Source of the DNA: Dreissena polymorpha
Taxonomy: Eukaryota; Mollusca; Bivalvia; Myida; Dreissenidae
Reading direction: 5' to 3'
Length of the DNA: 64,000 nt
Assembly: GCF_020536995.1 (NCBI RefSeq)
Contig: NC_068362.1
Coordinates: forward strand, 100,763,187 to 100,827,186
Numbering within the stretch: position 1 is the stretch's first letter; each line of letters starts with the position of its first letter. Shown piece after piece: positions 1 through 12,000 of the stretch. Position numbers and translations under genes: made by a program. The notes below the pieces were generated by a model. It saw only the letters and a list, made by a program, of their open reading frames with translations, did no database searches and was not told the DNA's origin.

Positions 1-895
1 TTAGTTTTATTGTCTGCAACGAAACCAGATACGCACTGATAACATAATTTGTTCATTGCGCGTTTTGAAATAAGCCTTTATGCCCCTATGCCAAGATGTT
101 CGTATCAACTTAATGAATTCGTTATAACTTACAAGGAACACTGTCTCCAACACGAGTCAAATGAAGCATGAAATTAATGATAAATGATGAATGATTAATT
201 TATTCGGTATATATTATATTATAAAATATACTGGTATGCAAATGTATGTTATATTATGTAATCAATTATCAATTATCATGATATGATAATATGATTACAC
301 AGTTTATTCCCTGATTTTAACATCAATTTTGTTGTTTTTTTTTAAATTGATATGTGATCAATTTTATGCTCTAAAACAAACCTTCTTTTTAAGGTATTTA
401 GGAAGACGTGCTGGCCAAACTATTGCAAGTTTGACTGTTTAGCATAATGTTAGATCAACAAACTCTTCACCTATGCACGATCATCAGCCCCAGCCAGGTC
501 CTGGCCTGTCATTTGTGTCACAAGGAAGTACCACACCTGGTCATGTGTCAGAAATTGGAGAGATAACATCTTACTTAGAGTATGCAAACAACCCTTTCTT
601 AGCATATTTTAATTGATAAAATAATATATTTATATTCAATAAGATTCTATGTGCTTCCTAAAGATCCTTGGTAATATAATTGCTTTATCTTTTTTTCTTT
701 ACCAGAAACTTTTTATGTTATGAAAACCAGAGGATATCCGATAGCTGGTTTGTTTTCTGAACCATTCAGATAACTTGCATGGTGATTGGTCATGAAATTA
801 TTTCAATGCCATTCTCCTCCAATCTCTAGTAGTACAGTAATTGTCAGTTAGTGACTCAAGTATGATAACTTCATCATATAATAAGCTCATAGTCA

Positions 896-1235
896 TACTG
901 GTGAATCAAGAAGCCAAGAAAAGTATCGGTAGGTTAATAAGTTAATACTGGTGAATCAAGTAGTCCAGAAAAGTATTGGTAGGTTCATAAGTAAATACTG
1001 GTGAATCAAGTAGCCCAGAAAAGTATTGGTAGGTTCATAAGTTAATACTGGTGAATCAAGTAGCCCAGAAAAGTATTGGAAGGTTCATAAGTTAATACTG
1101 GTGAATCAAGTAGCCCAGAAAAGTATTGGTAGGTTCATAAGTTAATACTGGTGAATCAAGTAGCCCAGAAAAGGTTTGGTAGGTTCATAAGTTAATACTG
1201 GTGAATCAAGTAGCCCAGAAAAGTATTGGTATGTT
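896..1235. repeat. 50-bp tandem repeat, seven copies
   Basis: The word GTGAATCAAG recurs at 901, 951, 1001, 1051, 1101, 1151 and 1201, so the period is exactly 50 bp. The first copy is the most diverged and the inner copies differ by only one or two bases, as expected of recent unequal exchange. No open frame runs through it. Confidence 0.97.
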
Positions 1236-1432
1236 ACCTGATTGGCATGATATGAATGAAATAATGTTTAAAATAGCAAACAACTTTCATACATAGTTTT
1301 TATAATAAGTTTAAGTGTACATTTCAAAATTACAAATATGCTTATATGTTATTTCAGAGTAAATTGAAGGCAGCTTACAATTGGACGGTGGTGCCAATCA
1401 ATGAAAAGAAGGGATACACGTACATGCACTAA

Positions 1433-2842
1433 GTACACAGAGATCATCAAGGAAAAAACCCTTCGATCAAAGTTCCTTTTTGATTCAGCTTATCCAAAGC
1501 TGATTGCCTCTACAATTGCCCCTTATATATCCACCTGCGGCTAATGAGGAGCTGCAATATCCAATAGGTCAAGGGCAAGCAACCCGGAAACAATATGAAG
1601 ATTTACTCATACAAATTGGTACATGGTGTATGTAACTATGTTGTTTTAACTAACTTCAACATACCATTATTATGAATAAAAAAATTGACAAAGCTAAAAT
1701 AAATGATAACCGACTATGGGTAGGAACATGTTGTGTGAATTTGGCAGCATGGTTTTATAGGACGTATACCATTGAGTATGAAAGTGCATGTGTGACCCTG
1801 GCTGTTTTTTCAGTCAGTAGATGACTTTAGTATTTGAAATGATGCTTGAATTTATTTGTGTAATATGAAGGCGTGACCAAATGTGTGACATTATGGTCGA
1901 CTGTCCTGTCATCATCATGGTGATAAAATGTGATTTTAATAAGTGAACTGCTTATAAACATAGGGCAGAAATATCATTGATAAAATACTGATGAACATAG
2001 CATACAAGTGCCCTGAAATGCCATGAGAATATGTATTTGAGTTTTAAGTGTGTAAGGTATTGTGAATTTTGTTATTTGTTTTGTTATAAAAATATAGGAT
2101 CCAAAGTATTCAATCATAGATTACTATGAAAAAGAAGAATAAGTCTGGCAAATAACTACATAAACAATGGGCCAAGTTTCAGATTTTTTTGTCATAAGTC
2201 AAGACTATTAACAGGAATTGTTGACTCTTATAGGTATGAGCTACCATAGTCAATGATGAGTGTGTGCTGCACACCACATTTGTTTATGTTCCATTAACAA
2301 TGACATCAAAGCACAATGCTATATATAGATTATGTATTGTTTTCCATTGTTTATCAGTCTATAAACAACCATTTATTGTAAAAGCCTTACATAAACTGTC
2401 ATAAAGATGATAAAGTGCTGTTTATCCATAAATAAAAAATTGGTGGAATTCAGAAATAATTTGATCTGTCAAATGTTGAAAGTTGGAAACATTTATTCAA
2501 AATGTTATCAGTTATAGTTTTTTTTTATTTTCATGAATATAAAGTATTATGTCGTGTGTTCATTATGTTATGGATTTTGTTGTTTTGGTTTAAAATGTTT
2601 TAATAAATAACATGAAGAAATAAGAAGCTAGTTGTTCAATTTTGATTTATTATTACATGTATATTACACAGCAAAGCATTACTGCAAGAATGTTAAGTGA
2701 ACACCTTATTATAATACATGTTGAGTTCAACACTGAACAAAAGAATATGCATCAATTAAAAACAACTCATAATACATTATTATATGAAACTGCATCATGA
2801 TTCAAAAGTTAAAGAGCATATAGACAGCTAAAACCTAAATAG
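1433..2842. other. AT-rich stretch without a recognisable gene
   Basis: I see no frame, tRNA or clear repeat here. A short open stretch after a splice-acceptor-like site at about 1357 ends at a stop near 1432; it is too short to call. Confidence 0.5.
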
Positions 2843-3095
2843 GTGAGCCTTGCCCTGGGAAAATGGGGCTTAATGCATGTGCGTAAATTGTCGTACGAGA
2901 TAAACATGTGCTTATTATACCAATCAGGCAGACAATTGCTGCTTTATTGTATTTCTTGTTGAAATGGAGTCTCTTAGAGAAAATCCAGATAAGGCGGAAA
3001 GTGTTGCCCCTGATTAGCCTGTGCAGTCTGCACAGCCTAATCTTGGACAACCTTAAGTACATGCATTAAACCCCCTTTCCCAGAGCGTGGCTCAA
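2843..3095. mobile_element. MITE with terminal inverted repeats (GAGCC...GGCTC type)
   Basis: The left end reads GAGCCTTGCCCTGGGAAAAT and the right end is its approximate inverse, CCCAGAGCGTGGCTC. GCATGTGCGTAA on the left is mirrored by a TACATGCATTAA block on the right. The interior (AAATCCAGATAAGGCGGAAA, then TGCAGTCTGCACAG) matches a short non-autonomous element I recall as abundant in bivalves. There is no coding capacity, so the long minus-strand frame across it is incidental. Confidence 0.8.
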
Positions 3096-3820
3096 ATATT
3101 TATTAAATGATTGATTAAGTCTTCCACATAACATCTTTTAAGAAACTTTCAGTCAAACATGTTTGATGACAGGCACGGCAAAATCAGTAGTAAATTCATA
3201 GTATTAATTTGTGTTACATTATACTACTTACATATTGTTGCTGGTTATAAATGTGGAAAAAGTGTGAATATGCATTGCTAAAACACATGTTAATTTTCTA
3301 AGAACTGCCCCTTTTATTTAAGGAATACTGTATGTATGCCCCTGTAATATTTCTGACAAAAGAACAAGATAAATAAATAATGATTAATAGAACAGTAAAC
3401 TTGGTTTTCATTTTGTATACAAAGGATAATTATGTTCTTATTATTTACACTATATTGAAAGAAATAAGATTACATCATTTAATAAAGAATGCATTACTGA
3501 AGATTCAAATTTAAAACAACCGTTTATCCACTTAAATGTTGCAAGCATTCTTAAACAACAAGACTAAAAAAGCTGTTAACAATAATTTTATTAACTACTT
3601 CCTTTCAAAAAAAAGGCAGGTACAGTTTTGTTGTCGTCACGTTGAAGGTGTCCATGTATCCAAAGGATGTACTGTGATCAATCTGTGTCCTCCACATCTT
3701 CAGTGCCAACACGTTGTTCCGAAATGTTTCCTGGATAAGGAGGGTGAGAGGATCAGTCACCACTTAACCCTTTTTCTGAAAAATATGAACACATAAAAAA
3801 CTAAAAAAAAACTTGCTAAA

Positions 3821-3822
<2 letters not shown>

Positions 3823-3889
<67 letters not shown>
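3823..3889. repeat. (TA)n microsatellite
   Basis: An uninterrupted alternating TA run of about 66 bp. Confidence 0.97.
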
Positions 3890-3892
<3 letters not shown>

Positions 3893-4037
3893 CTGTTATT
3901 GTCCAACTTTTAAGATGCAGGAACATAATGGCCACTGTTTCGACAGTAAATGAGTTAAATTTTCTACACTTTTGATTTTAAGCTGAGACAATTACATGAG
4001 TAGTTTTACGTGTTCTATATTTATATTACAAGCAACA

Positions 4038-4217
4038 ATATTTGATAAAGATAAAATGCATTACTAATTCCGTTAAACAGGCCCACAGACAAATAAAATA
4101 TTTGATATAGATAAAATGCATTAATAATTCCGTTAAAAAGTCTACAGAAAAATAACATATTTGAAATAGATAAAGTGCATTATTAATTCTGTTAAACAGG
4201 CCCACAGAAAAATAAAC
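4038..4217. repeat. ~60-bp tandem repeat, three copies
   Basis: Copies begin at 4038, 4098 and 4157, each starting ATATTTGA and containing ATAAA(A/G)TGCATTA and AATTC(C/T)GTTAAA. Divergence between copies is moderate. Confidence 0.9.
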
Positions 4218-4278
4218 ATGAAAAATGGGTCTTATTCAACAACAGTAAACAAACTGGTCTCTGGCTTGTACAGTATTG

Positions 4279-6092
4279 TCAGGCCATGCCACAACAAAGC
4301 TGGTCTTCATCATGGTCTACCAAATGAACAATTCTTGCAAACACACCATCATGGTTAGCTTGAGGATGGTCCAAGCTGGGCCAGGACAGGCTGTCGGTGA
4401 TAACTGCTGACTGTCTGGCAGCAATTTCCTTCAACAGCTCCTATGCTTCCGTATAAGTAAGGTGGTCTATGATATCCTAGAAAAGACATTTCTGCATTTA
4501 ACAATAAATGTTTTGAACATAAAGCTAAGAATTTTGACACAAGATGTAGCTACATGTACATATAGAATTTTTTATTTTTCATGACACCATTTTTAAACAT
4601 TCCTGTCAGTTTTTTTTGTAAAATTTCAATATTCACCTAGTGTAGTGTAGGATCATTTTTTAAATTCTTTGCTCATGTAGCAACACAGTTTTACATACAA
4701 AGACTTTGTTTTATATATCAACAATAAGTGCGTTGAACTGTGTTTTTTCTGTTTCCATTCAAGAATATTGTGAAATGACATATATTTTTTTCAATGAAAT
4801 CTCAACTTGCCTGAATATCTGAAAACATTATCTACAAATTATTTCAATATTCTCAAATGAAATCAACAGAAAAAATGCAGCTAAATAAGTATACCTTTTC
4901 TGTTTCTTGTACCAAAGTGACAAAATCCAGTGATCCCTTCTTCATAAACTTCTTGGTTTAATTATGGTTGTATCCTATTGAAAAAGTAAATACACAATTT
5001 AAACCACTTTTTAAAACAGTTTATGGTCTCTATTAAAAAAGTGAGTTGTAAATATGTGGTATTATTATCTAATAAGTGTTCTTCAACATTCAGGAAATCA
5101 AATCTTGAGGATATTCAAAACAATTGAAAAAAGAGGAATATCCAGAATATTCTTGGCTTTTACAAAATTAATATAATGATACATGCATTTCAGATGACCT
5201 GTATTTGATTTATTCAAAATACAATGTACTGTTGAAATACACATTTATCAAATATATACGTGCTTTGCTAAATTAACAAAGAATATAAAGATAAAATACT
5301 GTGTTACTATTTTCAAAAATAGTTTGGTTATTCAGTTTATTTATAAAAAAGCTGTGCAGAAGAAACTGATATAAATACATTTTAACCCTTTGCATGCTGG
5401 GAAATTTGTCATCTGCTAAAATGTCATCCGCTGAATTTCTAAAATTAGCCATTTATTTGATTTTTTTCAAAGAATACTATCAGAATAGCAAACAGTTTGG
5501 ATCCTGATGAGACGCCACGTTTTGTGGCGTCTCATCTGGATCCAAACTGTTTGCAAAAGCCTTCAAAATTCGGTTCCAGCGCTTAAAGGGTTAACTATGA
5601 GTTTTGGGTTTAAATTAATAAACTACCAGTACCATTCAAATGCATTTTAGTTAATAATAAATGTCATTGTCATATAACACACAATAATGAATATGTCAAT
5701 AAATGCACAGCATCTTGAATTGCCTGCCAACAAATAATGTTGTCACTGTCAGTTATGAGGAAAGAAAAAGATACTGTAATGTTTAAATGATCTCAGTACT
5801 CCAAGGCTAATGATAAATTTAATTTATTTGCGCGAATACTAAAGTTAATTCTGTATTCAACTTGGCTTTTAATTTTAGTCTCTATCTGTAACTTAAGTGT
5901 AAACGAGAGAATCAGTATTTACGCGTTCTGTGATGTATATGCATATACTTATGTAACGAAAACGAATCATTTGATCAGTTATACTATTTTAATCTACTTT
6001 TATAAAAAAAAATCATACGCACTATTGAGTTTTACAATATAAAAACATATTTTACCTTCTTCTTCCGTGTTTGACAATACAGATTCCGCCAT
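4279..6092 (-). pseudogene. Decayed three-exon gene, family unknown
   Basis: Three minus-strand exons fit by splice sites and phase: 6092-6056 (ATG, MAESVLSNTEEE, donor GTAAAA), 4974-4895 (acceptor TTTTTCAATAG, donor GTATAC) and 4476-4279 (acceptor CTTTTCTAG, stop TGA). The joined frame reads like protein: ...KKFMKKGSLDFVTLVQETEK, then DIIDHLTYTEA, then ELLKEIAARQSAVITDSL and a Glu/Asp-rich tail ending CCGMA. It contains two in-frame stops, a TAA early in exon 2 and a TAG twelve codons into exon 3. Both could come from a glutamine codon by a C-to-T change. The start overlaps an ATGGCGG motif. A further open exon at about 3752-3700 could be a distal exon, but no join is supported. I cannot name the family. 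It may be a dead host retained gene or part of an old DNA transposon. Confidence 0.45.
5392..5594. mobile_element. MITE with strong central hairpin
   Basis: The terminal inverted repeats are TTAACCCTTTGCATGCTGG on the left and the inverse of CCAGCGCTTAAAGGGTTAA on the right. The centre (about 5490-5552) is a near-perfect hairpin with AACAGTTTGGATCC arms around GAGACGCCAC / GTGGCGTCTC. It lies inside intron 1 of the decayed gene at 4279-6092. The hairpin core (GATGAGACGCC...GGCGTCTCATC) is shared with the MITE family at 16645, 19327 and 22855, so the two subfamilies are related. Confidence 0.88.
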
Positions 6093-6159
6093 ATTTGTTG
6101 TTGTTGTTGCTGTCACAATGCGTGTTTATATTTAAATTTATATTTAAAATCTATATTTA

Positions 6160-6348
6160 GTCGGGGAAAAAACCGATCCAAGGACCAGTGGTTCGAGCCT
6201 TGGTGCGGCTTACTTTTTTCTTTCTTATTTTAATTTTATTTTTGTTTATACTGGAGCACGTTGTTTGCGATGTTTAAATTTATCAATTTAAAGCATTAAA
6301 TGAAAAACTTCAAAAAAATGCAATTTAAGTGTGAACAAGCCCCTTTAA
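6160..6348 (+). mobile_element. Partial copy of a TIR element carrying a tRNA-like segment
   Basis: The segment contains GGACCAGTGGTTCGAGCC, a B-box-like word. A T-rich tract, AATTTATCAATTTAAAGCAT and the terminus AACAAGCCCCTTTAA follow. The same order, inverted, occurs in the complete copy at 39773-40286. Only about one half is present here. Confidence 0.7.
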
Positions 6349-7084
6349 AAGTCATCTGGGAGGGTACTGAGGTACGGTTACTTTAACGTAGTTGGCCACT
6401 TTCGGGACATTATCTCTGCAGATGAAAAGAAACCAAATTACTAGTTATTAAATGGATTTAGTTAAAAGCCTGTTATATTGCTTTGATTACATCAAGCTTA
6501 TTAATACCTTAAAACCCAATATGACTTTTGTGCTTAGTAATCTTGATTACTTGTTCAGAGCATGTTCAATCCAGGACCCTAATACAACCCTGTGCCATTA
6601 AAATTGCAATATTTATTTAAATAAAACTCAAATTTGAGTTTAGATGTTTGTTTTCATGGCTATGTTAACATCACAAGGCTTAAGAATGGTCCTTAGATGT
6701 TAGGGAGTATGGGTACACCCCTTTGGGTGATACAAATTCTTTAGCATCTTTAAGTAATGAATTCCGACTATTAATCCAATAAATAAAAGATATACGTTAA
6801 TTGGTAATTGTCATTAGTTAATAATCGGTGTATACATTTAAACTATTCGCGTCCCGAGGCCGAAATTACTGTTCTTTATATTGTCCGAAATTTAGTTTAT
6901 CCGAAATAACATTGAATATAACAAGTGAATTCGTTAATAATGGTAGAATAGATATTTCACAATATGCACATTGCTGCACATAGAGCGGCGAATCGTGGCA
7001 TTGTTCCACTGGCCTTATCAAAGATGTATGATTGATTAGCGAGAAGTGCCCCTTTCCAAGGACAGGGTTTTCTATAAACGGAAA

Positions 7085-7950
7085 CACAGTAATTGGGCGC
7101 GTAGCCAAGTCACTTTAACCACTATCAATATGTCATAAAACAACTTTTTTCATAATTCTTTTTTTAATCTGATATATATATATAAACAAGGTTGGCATCG
7201 TACAATAAATAAATACGAGTTTATCAACTTACAACACAGATTTGTCCTTCTGTTTGCGTTATAACGTCGAAATCGTTGTAAATCGGGAATTGTTGATCGG
7301 CAATTTCGAGTCAAGCTCCATGTCAATTAGACGCTCACTATCGATTACGGTTCTCGGTTTCAGGTTTTCGGTAACTTTGAGGCGCGGAACCAAAAGTTGT
7401 ATAAATAGCGTAAGGTTAAGGACGGATCATCGTACACGATTGAAATAAACATTCAAACATAACGATTATATTAGTGTTTGGTGTGGACAAAAGACAAAAT
7501 CTGTGTTGTTAGTTGATAGATTCGTATTGGGTTTATTGTACGAATGCGGATAATGTTCGGTAGCTGGGGTATTTCGACACTTTTTACTCTTGTAAAAATC
7601 GGCACTGAACGTTCGGTCAGATCGAAGCAGACCTAGCATTTCTACGAGTTCGAAAAGTTTTTCTTGTAGTTTATGTTGGCAAGTAGCCGTTCGTGGTCAT
7701 TTTCGTCACGAGGCATCTTTCCCAACAAAATGGTACATAGTTTATGAAAATCGACCGCCATTTAGGCACTTCTTGACATAGGAACAAAATGTTGATGTTT
7801 GTGATTTTCCTGTGTCAAGAGATACCTACCTTGTTTATATACATGTATATTATATCAGAAGGTGTTGATTTGTTTATGAAAAAAGTTGTTTTCTGACATA
7901 TTGATAGTGTTTAAAGTGACTTGGCCACGCGCCCAATACCTGTGAACGGA
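7085..7950. mobile_element. Non-autonomous TIR element with ~100-bp inverted ends
   Basis: The left end, TTGGGCGCGTAGCCAAGTCA at about 7094, and the inverse of the right end (GCGCCCAATACC at about 7940) match for roughly 90 bp, through CACTATCAATATGTCA and AACAACTTTTTTCAT. A second inverted pair lies inside: 7190-7250 against 7485-7560, sharing ACAACACAGAT and GTACAATAAA. The right half carries about 270 bp of extra sequence between the two pairs. No transposase frame is present. Confidence 0.75.
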
Positions 7951-8154
7951 AAGGGTCTCATATGTTCATTTTGAATATTTTCCAATAGATACAAAAGAAA
8001 TGTACTAATAATCTAAATAAAGAACCCACACATCATTATTGAAATTTCAGCATTAATGTTGATGAGGCCTTTTCGTTCCACTTAAAGCACTTTAAGCGGG
8101 ATTTAGCCATCTCCGCTTTTCAGCCACGCCTGTTCATTTCCCGTGATGCAAATT

Positions 8155-8310
8155 ATATATATATGAAAATTATCCCAACATATATTTGAAAATTATCCAA
8201 CATATATATGAAAATTATCCAACATTTATTATATGAAAATTATCCAACATATATATGAAAATTGTCTAACATATATATGAAAATAATCCAACATAATTAT
8301 CTAACAAATA
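8155..8310. repeat. ~22-24 bp tandem repeat
   Basis: About six copies of GAAAATTATCCAACATATAT with small length changes; AT-rich and non-coding. Confidence 0.9.
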
Positions 8311-8544
8311 TATCAATAAATTTTGCAACGTTTGACACGCCATAGCGTTTCAATTGATTTATTGATTTATTTATTATACAGTTTGAAAGAACTAAACATA
8401 ATAACGTTATAATCTACTGTTATCTTTATGTCATGTGTGTACCTTTCCTTACGAGTAGGTATTGATAGGCTAAGGTTGCTGTTTTGCTCTCCCTTAAACC
8501 TTTTGTATTTCAAAGGCCTTTTCCAGGGTTTAGTTTTATTATTT

Positions 8545-9161
8545 ATGCCCCCCTCGAAGAAGAGGGGGGTAATTGCTTTGCTCATGTCGGTCTGTCTGTC
8601 TGTCTGTCTGTCGGTCCCGTCCACCAGGTGGTTTCCGGATGATAACTCAAGAACGCTTAGGCCTAGGATCATGAAACTTCATAGGTACATTGATCATGAC
8701 TCGCAGATGACCCGTATTGATTTTGAGGTCACAAGGTCAAAGGTCAAGGTCCCGGTGACTCGAAATAGTAAAATGTTTTTGAATGATAACTCAAGAATGC
8801 ATACGCGGCCAACAGGGCACACTCTGAACAATATTACTGAAGCAACTGGTCTGTAATGCCTAAATCTATAATTATCAGTCCAATGAAAACATCATCCTTT
8901 AAGTAAAATACAGTGGATCAGTAAAAATTATCGGAATATGAGATTTTTGTATATTTTGTATATTAAATATGTGGTTGATGTTTAATTTGTTGATTAATAT
9001 AAATATAAGCAGGACAGGGGGAGGTAAGTACACTATTATATCTTTCTAATATACAGGGGAAACAAATGCAATAAGTTTAAATTTATTGTTTACAGCATTT
9101 CCTCCCTTGTAATAATTTAAATGTTTACCAAAGGTAAGGCTAACTGCATTTTTGTAATGCA

Positions 9162-9206
<45 letters not shown>

Positions 9207-9268
9207 CACTGCTGCTGCTGCTGCTGCTGCTGCTGCAGCTGCTGCTACTACTACTACTACTTCTACTT

Positions 9269-9346
<78 letters not shown>

Positions 9347-9347
9347 T

Positions 9348-9409
<62 letters not shown>

Positions 9410-9410
9410 T

Positions 9411-9455
<45 letters not shown>

Positions 9456-9457
9456 TA

Positions 9458-9489
<32 letters not shown>

Positions 9490-9663
9490 ACCACTACTAC
9501 CACCACCACCACCACCACCACCACCACACACACCACCACCACCACTACCACCACCACCACCACCGTTCACAGTGACAAAAAACGTATTCACACAATGGCT
9601 GCTACTACAACTTATAGCCCATATAGGGGGCAAGCATGTTTTACAAACAGCCCTTGTTTCTAT
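8545..9663 (+). mobile_element. Full-length TATGCCCCC...CCCTTGTTT element
   Basis: It starts TATGCCCCCCTCGAAGAAG, continues through a (GTCT)n tract, CACCAGGTGG and AGGTCAAAGGTCAAGGTC, and ends ATGTTTTACAAACAGCCCTT. The inner part from about 9085 (TAAGGCTAACTGCATTTTTG) up to the trinucleotide block and the tail match the copy at 53312-53837, which shows these belong to one element. About 200 bp at 8830-9050 have no counterpart in that copy. No protein is encoded; the long frames across it come from the microsatellite. Confidence 0.8.
9160..9564. repeat. (ACT)n/(GCT)n/(CAC)n trinucleotide array inside the element
   Basis: About 400 bp of three-base repeats, changing from ACT to GCT to ACT to CAC. 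The corresponding block in the copy at 53410-53457 is only about 48 bp of pure ACC, so this copy has expanded roughly eightfold. The apparent 195- and 211-codon frames are homopolymer translations of the array. Confidence 0.97.
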
Positions 9664-9756
9664 ATATGCGCCGATACTTTAATATTTATTACGACTCATG
9701 TGGCTTCTGAAAAACATCAGAAATACTTAGCACCAGAAATTCGAGCCTTCTATTAA

Positions 9757-10991
9757 GGGAAAACTATTTACTGCATACATAATGTTTCAAACTCAAAATA
9801 GCTCGATATAGATTGATATTCAATCAATACATTGATATCATTATGTATTTGTATTTCAAAGCAATTGGACACCAAATACGACCACCTATCAACTAAGAAA
9901 TGTACTGATAAAATCATGGTATTACCATTAAAGCCTATATTTTAAAACCCTTCTTCAAATATAAGATATTACATTAAAAGAAATATCTCCCGAAGTGAAT
10001 AAACTGATTAAAATATACGACGTTTGAATTGTCTTCACACGACCGACGGATTTTTTTCTCAAAATGTATTATTGATGCAAAAATTATAATAACTTCACCT
10101 GTTTACATTGGTGTTCATAAGTATTGGTTTCTTTGATATATCGATTCATTTGAACATATTTAATTATTGGGGCATACTGGGAGTTCATGTTAAGAATACG
10201 ATGTCGTCAAGTCTATTTCGGAATGACGAAAAATGAAAATCCCCATTCAAAAGAGATTATGGATACGTAGAACGAGCTGAAAATTAATCATTGTTCAAAG
10301 TAAACTTCTTGACAAAAACAAATCATGTTGTTTTTATCAACTCGTGATCTGTAAATACAAGTGAATTCCAGATTTAAGGAAAGTATACACAACGATATAG
10401 ATTTTTAAAAGCACTCATAACTGTGCAGGGTTTGTCGCTCGGTCGGAATCGCGTGTATCCCATTTGTGGAAACATTTGTTTATCGATCCATTGATACATT
10501 ATTGTTTGCTAGTTCAAAATAGTAACTATCTATCCACCCTTATACGATCAAACTATGGTAACATGTGTTTGCGTTTACTGTTTAATATGATGTTTTCAGT
10601 CTTCTATTATATATGCTGGTTTGCATTTTCGGGTTCAACTGTATTTGAAATATTTACAATTAAGAACCAGTTGAGGGATTTTGTTACTTTTGAAGTCATG
10701 CGATTATTTTTTTAATAAAGTTGTTCACAATTGCCGGTTAAATGCCCAGGCCTTATTTGCGTTCTGTTATCTCTATTACACGTCACACCGTTATATTTCA
10801 ACAACCTAAACTTATGACTTAATTAAATTCCATTAACAATGTAATGACCTGTATTCATGTGCTAAACTATTAACAACATAAATTTAATGCTTAAATATGC
10901 GAGCATTTGATTGCCACAGATCGCAACATGAATGTTTTATTACAAATGCCGTATAAGTCCAGATCAAGCCTACCACTCTACTTACTCTAAA
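9757..10991. other. AT-rich stretch without a recognisable gene
   Basis: Several open frames up to 83 codons exist, but none has protein-like composition or splice support. Nothing else is seen up to the gap. Confidence 0.5.
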
Positions 10992-11091
10992 NNNNNNNNN
11001 NNNNNNNNNNNNNNNNNNNNNNNNNNNNNNNNNNNNNNNNNNNNNNNNNNNNNNNNNNNNNNNNNNNNNNNNNNNNNNNNNNNNNNNNNNN
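10992..11091. other. Assembly gap (100 N)
   Basis: Exactly 100 N, the usual placeholder for a scaffold join of unknown length. The Penelope-like fragment begins immediately to its right, so the rest of that element may be missing here. Confidence 1.
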
Positions 11092-11623
11092 ACAGCTGAA
11101 GCGGGCCTTCCTTAACATAACATCAGCGTATCCTTTAAGCCACATAACACTCTTAGACAATTACTAGTTCACCCTAAAGACAAACCAGACAAGGAAGACA
11201 TATGCGGACTTATCTACCATAGCAAATGTGATGGCCATCCAAAGGACCAGTGTTCAATGGACTATATTGGTGAAACCGAAAGAAATTTAAGCACGATTCA
11301 TAAAACACAGGAGACCGAGTTCAACACTATCTGAGGTCTCAAGACATATACATGATTGTAAACCGGACCACGCGATCACAATGGAGAATGCTAGGATTCT
11401 TGACCGTGAGCCATCTTGGTTCGAGAGAGGGGTCAAGGAGGCTTTTTACATCCGTGCACTAAAACCGGCTCTAAAGGACGGGGGGCGCTACCAACTCTCG
11501 CACACCTGGGACCATACGTTACAATCGCTCACCCCGACACTTAGCGGTGTTAACGTTTCCCCAACAGAAGACATTATTCTGCTGATGAAGTCCGTAGCAC
11601 AGGGACGAAAGCTTCAGGTATAG
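11092..11623 (+). pseudogene. Penelope-like element, C-terminal GIY-YIG endonuclease fragment
   Basis: Two adjacent frames give the C-terminus of a Penelope-like retroelement. The first holds CGLIYHSKCDG and then DYIGETERNLST, the GIY-YIG-type core. The second holds ENARILDREPSWFERGVKEA then YIRALKPALKDGGRYQLSHT, the conserved tail of these endonucleases. One frame shift separates them near 11310. The reverse transcriptase that should precede it is absent and would lie in or beyond the N gap. Penelope-like elements are non-LTR retroelements that pair RT with a GIY-YIG nuclease. This copy is truncated and dead. Confidence 0.85.
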
Positions 11624-12000
11624 CTTTCAATAACAAGTGTGTGTAAATTGACACTTTTAACTTTATTGGATTAAGAATGTACAAAATGAACGCAAGTTCG
11701 TAAGTCCTCATACAATTGCCAAAACAAAATAAATGAATTGTATTGTTTTGAAACAGTAGTTTGTATTGTGTTTTGGTAGCATGATATGCCAATGTTACAT
11801 GCGGTGCAACATATTAATTATATTGAATAAAGATAACAAAAACCATCCGATCTCATGCTATGAGTTTAAAATAACTGGCATGTTAAATGATAATCCTTCC
11901 AAAAAAAAACACGGGGATTTTCTTTTCAACGTCAGCCTACCAGTGCAGTTTTATCGATTTACAAACGCTGTTGAAGCAAAATATTTTTTTCCATAGGTGA

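Noticed and set aside
896-1235. CRISPR-like array
   Set aside because: The 50-bp units are contiguous with no unique spacers, in an animal genome; it is an ordinary tandem repeat.
376-1432. Possible exons, with a proline/glycine-rich frame (SSPMHDHQPQPGPGLSF) at about 466-578 and an open stretch after an acceptor-like site at 1357
   Set aside because: No donor site or phase-compatible join was found and the stretches are short; kept only as a note.
8428-8856. 142-codon frame on the plus strand, and similar frames at 53487 and 56169
   Set aside because: They lie within TATGCCCCC elements and contain the translated tandem words of that repeat.
9046-9756. Two overlapping frames of 195 and 211 codons
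   Set aside because: They are translations of the ACT/CAC microsatellite (runs of one or two amino acids) inside a non-coding repeat element.
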